Translations under genes and position numbers: made by a program
The notes under the pieces: model-generated
Told to the model about the DNA's origin: nothing
The model's database searches: none
The model's input: the letters and a program-made list of their open reading frames with translations, nothing else
In this document: one piece after another, positions 35,721 through 43,831 of the stretch
Position numbering within the stretch: the first letter of the stretch is position 1
Layout of the letters: every line of letters starts with the position of its first letter
DNA from: Stakelama pacifica
GTDB lineage: Bacteria; Pseudomonadota; Alphaproteobacteria; Sphingomonadales; Sphingomonadaceae
Assembly: GCF_004361835.1 (NCBI RefSeq)
Contig: NZ_SNWD01000018.1
Span: forward strand, 1-55,859
Direction: 5' to 3'
Length of the DNA: 55,859 bases

Positions 35721-35984
35721 TCAGCTTTCGAAAAGAGTGGGTAGTGCGATGTGACGGCGCGCGACCGGAAGGATCTGCGCGTCACGGCGCGCGGCGAAGA
35801 CCGCGAGGCCGTGGCCGACCACCGCCATCACGATGCCGGCGATCCAGAGACGGAGCCCGATGCCGATCGCGGCGGCGAGCGTGCCGTTCACGATCGCCAG
35901 GGCGCGGGGGGCGCCCGCCAGCAGGATCGGTTCGGCGAGCGCCCGATGCACGGGCGCCGCGAACCCGGGCAGATCCTCCTGCAT
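35721..35984 (-). CDS. trbD: Conjugal transfer protein TrbD (VirB3-like)
   Basis: 87 aa with two adjacent membrane helices (about 25-65) after a short 'PGFAAPVHRALAEPILLAGA' start, the TrbD/VirB3 pattern. It contacts the TrbE ATPase at the inner membrane. It shares one base with the trbC stop and lies 6 bp before trbE. Confidence 0.92.
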   Translation of the reverse strand: MQEDLPGFAAPVHRALAEPILLAGAPRALAIVNGTLAAAIGIGLRLWIAGIVMAVVGHGLAVFAARRDAQILPVARRHIALPTLFES

Positions 35985-36298
35985 CAGACGAGCGCCCCGC
36001 CGCCGAAGCTGAAGAAACTCAGGAAGAAGGACGACGCGGCGAAGGCGACCGACAGACCGAACACGATCTGGATCAGCTTGCGGAAGCCGCCCGACGTGTC
36101 GCCGAACGCCAGCGTCAGGCCCGTGATCACGATGATGATCACGCCGATCACCTTGGCGACCGGACCCTGGACCGAGTCGACGATCGACTGGAGCGGCGTC
36201 TCCCAGGGCATGCCCGATCCGCCGGCCCAGGCGGGCGAAGAGGTGAGAATCGCGGCGGCGGCGAGGCCGGCGCGCTGAAGTTTCTGCAAACGGGTCAT
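35984..36298 (-). CDS. trbC: Conjugal transfer pilin TrbC (VirB2-like)
   Basis: 104 aa. A long signal sequence ends around 'SSPAWAGGSGMPWETPL', followed by the two hydrophobic helices of a VirB2/TrbC pilin ('VIGVIIIVITGLTLAFGDTS' and 'IVFGLSVAFAASSFFLSF'). The ATG at 36298 overlaps the trbB stop by 4 bp; longer readings upstream overlap trbB and are rejected. In related systems the processed pilin is cyclised. Confidence 0.93.
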   Translation of the reverse strand: MTRLQKLQRAGLAAAAILTSSPAWAGGSGMPWETPLQSIVDSVQGPVAKVIGVIIIVITGLTLAFGDTSGGFRKLIQIVFGLSVAFAASSFFLSFFSFGGGALV

Positions 36299-37266
36299 GA
36301 GACTGCTCCTGTGGCGGGGTGGATGGTGAGAAGGCGGTAGCTGCCGTCGGACTCGAGCCCTTCGACCCGGACGAGCTCGGACAGCCGACGCTCGGGCCCG
36401 CGGCCCGTCAGCACCGCGATCAGGTCGATCGTCTCGGCGATCAGTGCGCGGGGCACGTGGGCGATCGCTTCCAGGATGAGCTGCTCGAGGCGGTGCAGCG
36501 CCGCGGTGGCCGTGCCGGCATGGATCGTACCGATCCCGCCGGGATGACCGGTGCCCCAGGCCTTCAGCAAGTCGAGCGCTTCGGGGCCACGGACCTCGCC
36601 GATCGGGATGCGATCGGGGCGCAGCCGCAAGCTGGAGCGCACCAGGTCGGTCATCGTGACGCCGGGCGCGGTACGCAGCGCAACCACATTGGCGGCGTCG
36701 CAACGCAGTTCGCGCGTGTCCTCGATCAGAATGATCCTGTCGCTTCCGCCAGACGCGACGCCGAGCAGCGCGTTGGTGAGCGTCGTCTTTCCGGTCGAGG
36801 TGCCACCGGCAACCAGTATGTTGGCGCGGTCCTTCACCGCTTCGGCCAGATAGGCAGCGGCTGTCGCCGTCATCGTACCCGCCGCGACATAGTCGGCGAG
36901 CGCCAGCGGTAGGCTCGCCGGCCTGCGGATCGAGAAGACCGGTTCGGTCACCACCGGCGGCAACAGGCCCTCGAACCGCTCCCCACCTTCAGGGAGTTCA
37001 GCTGAAACGCGCGGGGAGCCGCGATGCACCTCGGCGCCGACATGGTGGGCGACCAGCCGGATGATGCGCTCAGCCTGCAGCGGGCTCAATTGCTCTTGCG
37101 TCGCTGCGATGCCGCTGTCGAGATGATCGACCCAGAGCCGGCCATCGGCGTTGAGCATAATCTCGGCGACATTGGCGTCATCGAGCCATGCGGCGATCGC
37201 CGGGCCGAGTGCGCTTCGCAACATGGCGGTGCCGCGTGCGTAGACGATAGCCGATGGCTGGGTCAC
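36295..37266 (-). CDS. trbB: Conjugal transfer ATPase TrbB (VirB11-like)
   Basis: 323 aa secretion ATPase of the VirB11/PulE group. Walker A is '[16 protein letters not shown]' (about 150), Asp box '[11 protein letters not shown]', Walker B region '[20 protein letters not shown]' and the His box '[14 protein letters not shown]'. It is the first gene of the trb operon. In related elements traG (VirD4 coupling protein) lies directly upstream; here the upstream DNA holds an inverted repeat and an HU remnant instead. Confidence 0.95.
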   Translation of the reverse strand: MTQPSAIVYARGTAMLRSALGPAIAAWLDDANVAEIMLNADGRLWVDHLDSGIAATQEQLSPLQAERIIRLVAHHVGAEVHRGSPRVSAELPEGGERFEGLLPPVVTEPVFSIRRPASLPLALADYVAAGTMTATAAAYLAEAVKDRANILVAGGTSTGKTTLTNALLGVASGGSDRIILIEDTRELRCDAANVVALRTAPGVTMTDLVRSSLRLRPDRIPIGEVRGPEALDLLKAWGTGHPGGIGTIHAGTATAALHRLEQLILEAIAHVPRALIAETIDLIAVLTGRGPERRLSELVRVEGLESDGSYRLLTIHPATGAVS

Positions 37267-37273
37267 TTCAGGT

Positions 37274-37316
37274 CTGTCTCCGTTGATCGAGGCCGCATCG
37301 GCGGCGTCGGAGACAG
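37274..37316. promoter_or_regulatory. Nine-base inverted repeat in the leader of the trb operon
   Basis: CTGTCTCCG (37274-37282) and CGGAGACAG (37308-37316) are perfect inverted copies with 25 bases between them. The spacer itself contains GCCG-CAT-CGGC. The repeat begins 8 bp upstream of the trbB start codon, so it would be in the leader RNA or be an operator over the promoter. No T-tract follows, which argues against a simple terminator. Confidence 0.5.
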
Positions 37317-37530
37317 GTAAAGAATGCGATTTTCGGGGGCTTACAACAGCATTCCGTGGCCATCGTGGTGCCGGCGGTTGCCGGCTAAATTAGGGCGTGG
37401 CGGGTTCGCGCGAGCCGGATCAAAATCGCTGCGGATCGCTTCCCGTGGTGGACTGACGAAGGCTCTCGCCTGGGGCGATTCGCCGTTGAAGACGGGACGG
37501 GATAACCCGGCCCGAACAACTTCGGGGCTG

Positions 37531-37757
37531 TCAGCCGTTGAGCTTGTCCTTGATCGCATTGGCCGGCGTGAAGCCGAGCTTCTTCGACGCGGCGATCTTG
37601 ATCGGCGCACCCGTCCACGGATTGCGGCCTTCGCGAGCAGGGCTTGGCTCGACGGCAAAATCACGGAAATCGATCTGCTGGTCACTCCGACGACTCGCAC
37701 CTTCTCGATCGAGGAGATCGGCGGAAGCTGCCCGGTCCAGAAGGCCTTGGCGCTTTA
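37531..37757 (-). pseudogene. Remnant of an HU-family DNA-binding protein gene
   Basis: The last ~45 codons ('DFAVEPSPAREGRNPWTGAP' then 'IKIAASKKLGFTPANAIKD') are clearly the arm and C-terminal helix of an HU/IHF-type protein. Upstream, a different minus frame gives 'AKAFWTGQLPPISSIEKVRV', which resembles the preceding HU segment. So the gene appears frameshifted near 37690 and lacks its N-terminal ~30 residues, with a stop at about 37757. It lies where traG would be in related elements. The frameshift part is less certain than the C-terminal match. Confidence 0.55.
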
Positions 37758-37774
37758 AGACGAGCGGCGCTCGG

Positions 37775-38326
37775 TCAGGTACTCGGTTCCGCCTCGGCGG
37801 CCGCGATGGCAGCTGCCATATGGCCCTCGATCCACTCGGCGGTGATGCCGTAGCGCTCGCGCAGCGGCTGCATGAACGCCTCCAGCTCGGTGTCGATCGC
37901 CGAAAACCGCTCGATGATCGCCTCACATTCCGCGATCATGCGCGTCCGGCCGGCCTTGCCAAGAAAATCCTCGTCATGCTCCCGGAAGAAGCGGTGCGCG
38001 AGATGGTCGCGCTCGATCTTCGCAGCGCGCAGGCGGACCATCAGATCGTCAGGCAGGGCAAGCGGCTCCAACGCTCGCAGCATGTTGCCGAACGTCTTGG
38101 CCAGCTCGACGTCATAGGCGTGATCGAAGGCGACCTCCCATGCCGTCCTGTCACTATGCTCCCGCATGGTGGAGAGCATGCGCGTGACGATGACGGCATT
38201 GACCATTCCATGCTCGAGCACCTGCGCTTGGTACATCGCAAGGCCGTAGCGCGAGTAGACCTCCCGAATCTGGATCGAGTCCTCGTCTTCGGCGGGCCAG
38301 ATTGCGCCCGGAGGAAAGCCGTCCAT
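37775..38326 (-). CDS. HEPN-like helical protein with R-x4-H motif
   Basis: 183 aa, predicted almost wholly helical. It carries 'KIERDHLAHRFFREH' (Arg106-His111), which fits the R-[ND]-x3-H active site of HEPN ribonucleases; the motif begins a helix as in that family. I do not recognise a named family, so HEPN is a motif-level call. ATG 38326 is chosen for GAGG upstream and because the longer in-frame start at 38398 lies inside the PIN gene. It begins 22 bp after the PIN-gene stop on the same strand and is likely the third gene of that operon. It could be the toxin or effector of the group. Confidence 0.6.
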   Translation of the reverse strand: MDGFPPGAIWPAEDEDSIQIREVYSRYGLAMYQAQVLEHGMVNAVIVTRMLSTMREHSDRTAWEVAFDHAYDVELAKTFGNMLRALEPLALPDDLMVRLRAAKIERDHLAHRFFREHDEDFLGKAGRTRMIAECEAIIERFSAIDTELEAFMQPLRERYGITAEWIEGHMAAAIAAAEAEPST

Positions 38327-38348
38327 CCGCCTCAATCCTTCGCGCAGG

Positions 38349-39428
38349 TCATGTGTCGAGCATGTCCCACTCGTCACCCAGGATCCAGCGCAACGCACTC
38401 AGCTTCCCGTTGAGCATGCCCCATTCGAAATCCGACCAGGGGCCGCCGAGGTTGTCGAGGCCGACCTCCTCTTCCGTTCGCTTCGCGGCCTCCAGCGCAC
38501 CGGCCCAGACGGTATCGAGGATCTCGCCAGGCTTATAGGGCGAGCGAGAATAGTCCTTTTCGGCCACGACCTTTTCGCGACCTTCCTCGATCGCGATCCG
38601 CGTATTCCAGTGCCGGTTATACCAGATCTGGCGAAAGAGCAGATGCTCGGCCTCGAGGATCTCGGAAATCCGGCGCGGCTCCTGTTGCCATTCATAGTCG
38701 AACTTGAGCTCTTCCATCCATTCCGGTGCGAAATCGTTGAGAAGCTCGGCGAGATTCAGCGCGTAAATCGAACCGGTGCCGTCGAACAGCCCCGCCAGAT
38801 CCGGGTGGGGGCGGCGCTCATCCACGCCCATATTGCTGAAGTCCTGCTTGTTATGGGTGACGAAGGCCAAAGCCTCGCCGTCCGGCTTGCCGGCCAGCGC
38901 TTCGGCATAGAGCTCGATGAGAATAGCGTCCCCCATGCTGTTCTTGCTCTTATGGAAGGGCGCGCGCTTATCGAGGGCGCGTTCGGCCGCGAGAAGCTTC
39001 GCCGTGTTCGAAGTCTCGATGATCTTCGCCGCTGCAAACAGCGCTTCGACCTTTCCGATCGAGTCGTTCACAGCGCTGCCCAGCGTCGTGATTTGGTGAT
39101 CGGCATCGTCCAGCTGCGACAGCGTCGCCTTGCGATCCTCGCCGCCAAGCGCGGTCAATGCGTCTTTGACCCGGCGGATCGTGGAGGACAGGCTTCGGCC
39201 GGCTTCGGCGACGATCCGATCCTTGTTCCGCGCGAACTCCTCGACGACCTGTCTCGGAACGATCAGCTCAACCGCGTCGCTCTCCACCATCTGCTGAAGC
39301 GCGGCGATCGTCGCGCGCTGGCGATAGTCTTTCGCGACGTCGAGCCAAACGCACGTGTCGACGAGGATGCGCAACTTGATGCCTGCCTCGGCATCAGGGG
39401 GCGTTTCGGGATCGTTTGTCGCTGTCAT
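38349..39428 (-). CDS. PIN-domain protein (DUF4935-like)
   Basis: 359 aa. An N-terminal PIN-like ribonuclease domain has the four expected acidic positions: Asp24 in 'ILVDTCVWLD', Glu63/64 in 'RQVVEEFARN', Asp167 in 'NSMGDAILIEL' and Asp196 in 'FVTHNKQDFS'. A long coiled insertion separates the second and third. The C-terminal ~150 residues are unassigned. Its start overlaps the stop of the 586-aa upstream gene by 4 bp (ATGA), so the two are translationally coupled. Far larger than a VapC toxin (about 130 aa) and without a VapB antitoxin, it resembles PIN proteins seen in defence loci. A role in RNA cleavage is inferred. Confidence 0.8.
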   Translation of the reverse strand: MTATNDPETPPDAEAGIKLRILVDTCVWLDVAKDYRQRATIAALQQMVESDAVELIVPRQVVEEFARNKDRIVAEAGRSLSSTIRRVKDALTALGGEDRKATLSQLDDADHQITTLGSAVNDSIGKVEALFAAAKIIETSNTAKLLAAERALDKRAPFHKSKNSMGDAILIELYAEALAGKPDGEALAFVTHNKQDFSNMGVDERRPHPDLAGLFDGTGSIYALNLAELLNDFAPEWMEELKFDYEWQQEPRRISEILEAEHLLFRQIWYNRHWNTRIAIEEGREKVVAEKDYSRSPYKPGEILDTVWAGALEAAKRTEEEVGLDNLGGPWSDFEWGMLNGKLSALRWILGDEWDMLDT

Positions 39429-41185
39429 GACCCTTCACCCTCGGCTTGGCGGCCGCTCTTGCGATGGTCGGCGACGACGATATCCGGCGGGCGATGCTCG
39501 AACGTGTCGAACGGGTGGTAGCCGTCGGAGATAAACGCCTCGACCATCGCTCCCAGCTCGGGATCGCTGCGCCAATGCCCTTGCAGAAACTCCATCAGCG
39601 GGCCGGCCGTGACAGCCTCATAGGCAACGGTCAGCGGTCCTAACGGAAATTCGACCATGGTGGTGACCAGCGCCGCGTCGGCATGTTCCGCGTAGGTCGC
39701 CAGGACATGCTGGATCAGCGCCATGTCGCCGTCCGATCGCCGAAGCAGCCGCTCGAGCGTCCGGAAATTGATCACCTTGGTACTCTCGGCACCGAAAAAC
39801 ATGCCGGCGTTGTCGGAGGTGATGACCAGATGATCGAGCGCGACGACGAAGCCTTCAAAGTGCGGATGGCCCTCCTTGGGCAGCATGCGCGACAGGAAGC
39901 GGATGCCGTCCTCGGTCTTGATGAAGCGCTTCAGCGCTTCAACCTGCCGGAAGGCCTTGGACACGCTGTCCTTGTTGAGCACCTTCAGCTGGTCCTTCGC
40001 CCAGCGCGGCGGCACGGGACATTTCAGCTCGCACACGAAGATCACATAGCCGAGCGTCGGCTCGACCGAGATCACCAGTAAGTCGACATCAGGGAGCGAA
40101 GCATCGAACTCCCGCAGCGATACCTCGCTATGGCAGATGAACCCTTGTGCCTCCCAACCGGCCTTGACCCGTCGGACGAAGGCGCTGCCGATCTCGTTGC
40201 TCACCTGCTCGAGGAAGGTGTTCGGGCGTCGCTGCGCGATCACTCGAAGCATGTTCACCAGGCCTTCGGCGACCGCGAAGTGATTGGGGCGCATCACGAT
40301 GCGGCGCTCGCCGCTGCCCTCCCGCATCAGGCTGAAGTAGGTCGCGTCAACCCGCGCAGCCGTGGCGTCCCGGTCGTACACGAGATCTTTCAGGATAAGT
40401 CGTCCGACTTCGGGTGGAACGCCGAGCTCCTCGTTCATGCCGTCGAGCAGCCCATCTTCCGGCATGTAGATCGCTCCGACCGCTTCCTGCGATCGAGCCA
40501 GGTAGCGATGGTACAGCGCCTTCTTCAGAAGCTCCCCGTACACTCTCAGAAACTGGTGATAGCTGTAGCCCCCTAGATCGATCTGACTGTCGGAGGCGAT
40601 GAGAGAGAAATAGGCTGCGAGCTTGAGGTCAACTTCCTCCTGTATGAGCGGCTCGGCTGCCATCAGGTTGGGCGTCACTACGCCCTCTGGCTCATCCTTG
40701 AGCAGGCGCATGATCTCGTCGGAGCGATTGAAGTCGCGAAAGTGATGCTGCGACCCAAGCACCTGGTCGTTGTGAACCGTGAAGAACTGGCGCGGGATCG
40801 ATTTGTCCGCAAAGCGGATCTCGACCCTGCTGTCCTCAAACGACCAGTCCATCGAGCCCGGCACGTTGTACGAGTAATAGAGATACTCGCGGAGCATGTA
40901 ATAATGCTGCGTGAAGGCAAGATCGTCCATGATCTGTCGAGCATCGGCTTCCCGCGACATCTCGGCCTCATAGCCGTCCGTGCCCGCCACGAAATGGCTT
41001 GCGAGGATCGCGTAACCGCGCTCGATCCATTCCGCGCCACCGGGCCCCTTTCCGAACGCGCCGATCTCGTAAATCTCGGAGGCTAGGCCAAGCGCGCTCG
41101 TGCTCGACCAACGCAGGCTCGGCAGTGCGGCCAGTGCCTTGTCGAGCTGCTGTTCGAAATCCCGTAACTGCGATTTTTCGACCAC
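39425..41185 (-). CDS. Large hypothetical protein with PD-(D/E)XK nuclease-like motif
   Basis: 586 aa, no named family recognised. The N-terminal ~330 residues are unassigned and show no P-loop. At 366-388 the sequence 'LPDVDLLVISVEPTLGYVIF' leads into 'VCELKCP', giving Asp368, Glu386 and Lys388 on adjacent strands, the pattern of a PD-(D/E)XK nuclease core (D-x~17-E-x-K); 'FVRRVKAGWEAQGF' before it fits the first helix. The last ~180 residues are unassigned. It is the first gene of a likely three-gene unit (this gene, PIN, HEPN-like) and diverges from the AAA-Mrr gene across 113 bp. Probable DNA- or RNA-cleaving defence protein, by inference. Confidence 0.65.
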   Translation of the reverse strand: MVEKSQLRDFEQQLDKALAALPSLRWSSTSALGLASEIYEIGAFGKGPGGAEWIERGYAILASHFVAGTDGYEAEMSREADARQIMDDLAFTQHYYMLREYLYYSYNVPGSMDWSFEDSRVEIRFADKSIPRQFFTVHNDQVLGSQHHFRDFNRSDEIMRLLKDEPEGVVTPNLMAAEPLIQEEVDLKLAAYFSLIASDSQIDLGGYSYHQFLRVYGELLKKALYHRYLARSQEAVGAIYMPEDGLLDGMNEELGVPPEVGRLILKDLVYDRDATAARVDATYFSLMREGSGERRIVMRPNHFAVAEGLVNMLRVIAQRRPNTFLEQVSNEIGSAFVRRVKAGWEAQGFICHSEVSLREFDASLPDVDLLVISVEPTLGYVIFVCELKCPVPPRWAKDQLKVLNKDSVSKAFRQVEALKRFIKTEDGIRFLSRMLPKEGHPHFEGFVVALDHLVITSDNAGMFFGAESTKVINFRTLERLLRRSDGDMALIQHVLATYAEHADAALVTTMVEFPLGPLTVAYEAVTAGPLMEFLQGHWRSDPELGAMVEAFISDGYHPFDTFEHRPPDIVVADHRKSGRQAEGEGS

Positions 41186-41298
41186 CGCTAACGCCGTTCA
41201 TTGTTCGCACTACCGACGACCAATATCGGAGCGGCGCGGCACGGTCGATTACTCTCGCTGGATCGCCGCGCGGTTCAAGTTGATCTCACCGGAGACGG

Positions 41299-42444
41299 AT
41301 GATTTATGCTGCCGCGATGACCCGCACGCTCGAAGAACAATGGCGGCAACCGATGCTGCCCGGCTATGTCCGCAACGAGCCGGTCATGCAGAATTTGCTT
41401 GATGCGGTCGGTGACGGTGATCGCATCATTGAGCTGGTCGGGGCGCATGGCACGGGCAAAACGACCCTTCTCAAGGCGCTGGTGCACGAGCGGCCAGATT
41501 TGTTCGATGGCACGATCGAATATTTCGGCGGGAGCGAGTCCTTCCCGCTCATGGAAGCCGTCGATGTCATCGCCGACCGATTTCGCAAATCCGGCGGCCG
41601 AAACCTTCTCGTCATTGACGAGGGGGAGCGAATGGATCGAGGCGACCTCCTGGAAGGCATCAACCGGCTTGGCACCGGCCCATGGCGGTTCGCGACCATC
41701 GTCGCCACGACCGAGCCTCTCGATGTCGGCCACGCAGTCCATGTGCTGCCGCTGAATTTCAACGAGATGGGGGATCTCCTTGAAGCCCAGCTAGGCGAGC
41801 ATTTATCGCCCGACATTCTCGGCAAGCTGTGGGCGGCATCGCAAGGCAAGCCGCGCCTCGCCAATATCTTGGCGCAACGCTGGCTGGCCGGCGGCGTGCG
41901 TGACTTCGACGCGCTCGCGAACCTCTTCAACCCGCTCGCCGTGCCGGGGCTGGTCGATCCCTATGGCCGCCCTCTTGCGCAGGGCGGCCACGAAGAGAAA
42001 ACGATCATCTCGGACGTCCGGTTCGTCAGCGACGAACTGCTCAAGGCGGTGAAAAGCGATCCAAATCTTGTTCACGCTCTTACGCCTCGCGAGTTCGAAG
42101 AGCTCTCCGCCGAACTGTTCCATCGACAGGGATATAAGGTCACGATCACGCCGCAGACCCGAGATGGCGGCAAGGACCTCTACCTCGCCAAAGCCGACGG
42201 CTTCGGGTCATTCCTCTACATCGTCGAATGCAAACGCTATGCGCCCGACAACCCCGTGGATGTCGGCGTCATCCGCGCCCTGTATGGCGTCGCTCAGCAT
42301 GAGCGCGTTACCGCCGCGATGACCTTGACCACCTCCTACTTCAGCAAGGACGCGGCCGATTTCGCGGCGGAAGTGCAATATCAGCTCGCGCTCAAGGATT
42401 TCGTCGATCTCAAGCTGATGCTTGAGACGCCCGCCAACCGGTGA
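41299..42444 (+). CDS. AAA-type ATPase fused to an Mrr-like restriction endonuclease domain
   Basis: 381 aa. The N-terminal ATPase has Walker A 'LVGAHGTGKTTLLKAL' (Lys54) and Walker B 'NLLVIDEGERMD' (Asp107/Glu108), with a small helical lid after it. The C-terminal Mrr_cat domain (about 255-375) has 'LTPREFEELSAELFHRQGYK', Asp289/Asp293 in 'TRDGGKDLYL' and the catalytic 'IVECKRYAP' (Glu310, Lys312), then 'VGVIRALYGVAQHERV'. Mrr domains cut methylated or foreign DNA. Here cleavage may be gated by ATP. Two starts are possible (41299 and 41317). It diverges from the nuclease operon at 41185 and precedes the convergent integrase. Confidence 0.88.
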   Translation: MIYAAAMTRTLEEQWRQPMLPGYVRNEPVMQNLLDAVGDGDRIIELVGAHGTGKTTLLKALVHERPDLFDGTIEYFGGSESFPLMEAVDVIADRFRKSGGRNLLVIDEGERMDRGDLLEGINRLGTGPWRFATIVATTEPLDVGHAVHVLPLNFNEMGDLLEAQLGEHLSPDILGKLWAASQGKPRLANILAQRWLAGGVRDFDALANLFNPLAVPGLVDPYGRPLAQGGHEEKTIISDVRFVSDELLKAVKSDPNLVHALTPREFEELSAELFHRQGYKVTITPQTRDGGKDLYLAKADGFGSFLYIVECKRYAPDNPVDVGVIRALYGVAQHERVTAAMTLTTSYFSKDAADFAAEVQYQLALKDFVDLKLMLETPANR

Positions 42445-42502
42445 AGTGCGCGCCTTCAGATTATGCGGCGATCCTTTCCGCCGGCGCGCGGCAGGCCGAT
42501 TC

Positions 42503-43702
42503 CTACGATGCCAATATCGCCGTGATGTGGTCATTCCACACACGCAACGCCTCTCGCTTCTCATCTTTCCAGTCGTGTCGCTGATAGATCCCGGCAACAC
42601 CGGATCGCGAAGCGCCAACATGATTGAGGACCGCTTCGGTAACCTCGAAGCGAACGCCTAGCCGTTGGAACCCTGTCGCCAGCGTTCGCCGCAGGTCATG
42701 CAGGCGCCAAGGCGGGAGGGCGTCGCCACCGTCACCCGCCACAAGCTTGTCCAGCTTCGTTTTGCCCTTCGAATAGGCCGTAAAGCCCGCTCCGCTGGAA
42801 GTCGGAAACACCCGTCCGCGGCGCGGCCAGGTTTCGCCCCTCGCAACCTCATCCAGCACCGCGATCGCCAGGTCGTTCAACGGTACCATGTTGAGCTCGC
42901 CATTCTTCGCGCGCGCACCCGGCAGGCGCCATTCTCGCTCTGCACGGTTCAGCTCTTCCCAAACCAGGCTGGTCACCTCCTCGCGACGCTGCCCGGTTAC
43001 GATCAGCAATCGCACGATCGGTCCGAAGCAGCGATGCGTCCGCGGAGTTTGCTTCCAGATCCGACCAAGCTCCGCATCGCTGAGCCATCGCTCGCGCGCG
43101 GTGACGGCAGGCGGCGTCTCCATGCCTTCCATTGGGCTGCGGTCAATATCGCCGCGACTCACCGCCCATTTGAACAGCCGGCGCAGTACGGCGAACACGT
43201 TACGACGGTTCGCGGCTTGATCGTCCGGCATCCTATCGAAAACCGAAACGATGTCCGCGCGCGTGAGCTTGGGGAGAGGCTTGTCCTTCAGCACGGGCTT
43301 CGCGTGAAGCCGGAGCGATCTGATCACCAGCGTCTTCCATCCCTTGCCCACGCACGATTTCGCAAAGTGGTCCGCATATTTCGAGAATGCCAGGTCGACT
43401 GCCTCGCGACGGCGCTGATGGTCCGCTTCAACCGGATCGAAACCTTGGGCGACAAGACGGAGCAGGCGGCCTGCCTCCTCTCGGGCAGTCGCCGGCGTCC
43501 ACGGCGAGCCATGCGCTCCGATCGTATAGCGCTTGGTCTTCGATTCCCGGCCGCCCATCCGGTATTGCACGATGTAGGAGGCGGCTCCCGTTGAGCTCGT
43601 CCGAAGCCCGAAGCCCCTCAAATCTTCATCCCACAGGTAGCCGGTAACGCCGCTCAGAAGGAGCGAGTCCAACGTCCGCTTTGTGATTTTTCCGGTGGCC
43701 AT
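42503..43702 (-). CDS. Tyrosine-type site-specific integrase (P4-like, with arm-binding N-terminus)
   Basis: 399 aa. The N-terminal DUF4102-like arm-binding domain ('KITKRTLDSLLLSG', 'GFGLRTSSTGAASYIVQYRM') is followed by a SAM-like core-binding domain and the catalytic domain. All catalytic residues are present: Arg239 ('VTGQRREEV'), His335/Arg338 ('WRLHDLRRTLA'), His361 ('LNHVGAS') and Tyr373 ('AGIYQRHDW'). It should integrate and excise the element that contains the trb genes. Its start faces trmB 129 bp away, placing an attachment site in or near 43703-43840, as is usual for P4-type integrases. No tRNA was recognised there. Confidence 0.95.
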   Translation of the reverse strand: MATGKITKRTLDSLLLSGVTGYLWDEDLRGFGLRTSSTGAASYIVQYRMGGRESKTKRYTIGAHGSPWTPATAREEAGRLLRLVAQGFDPVEADHQRRREAVDLAFSKYADHFAKSCVGKGWKTLVIRSLRLHAKPVLKDKPLPKLTRADIVSVFDRMPDDQAANRRNVFAVLRRLFKWAVSRGDIDRSPMEGMETPPAVTARERWLSDAELGRIWKQTPRTHRCFGPIVRLLIVTGQRREEVTSLVWEELNRAEREWRLPGARAKNGELNMVPLNDLAIAVLDEVARGETWPRRGRVFPTSSGAGFTAYSKGKTKLDKLVAGDGGDALPPWRLHDLRRTLATGFQRLGVRFEVTEAVLNHVGASRSGVAGIYQRHDWKDEKREALRVWNDHITAILAS

Positions 43703-43831
43703 TGCGATACCTCAGGTACCACATTTGTAATCACCGTACAATCACCGTGGCGGATATCGTCGGATACGCCTTCGCACGATCGGCGATTTAACATTCAGAA
43801 AAACAAAGATTTCTGTGATTCCTGATTCGGC
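43703..43831. other. Integrase upstream region, probable element end (attachment site not resolved)
   Basis: 129 bp between the integrase start and the trmB stop. It contains a short tandem similarity 'AATCACCGTACAATCACCGT' at about 43729-43748, which could be an arm-type site for the integrase, and an AT-rich stretch at 43789-43812. No tRNA 3' end and no matching direct repeat at the trbI side of the element was found by eye. Confidence 0.4.

Noticed and set aside
33330..35744. Long plus-strand open frames opposite trbE (370 and 428 codons)
   Set aside because: They are Arg/Asp/Gly-rich mirror images of a high-GC coding strand with no domain or ribosome site; trbE is well supported on the other strand.
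38349..39428. VapBC-type toxin-antitoxin module for the PIN gene
   Set aside because: The protein is about three times the size of VapC and the partner is a 586-aa protein, not a small antitoxin.
43729..43748. CRISPR-like or iteron repeat in the integrase upstream region
   Set aside because: Only two short copies of a roughly 8-base word; too few for an array or iterons, at most integrase arm sites.
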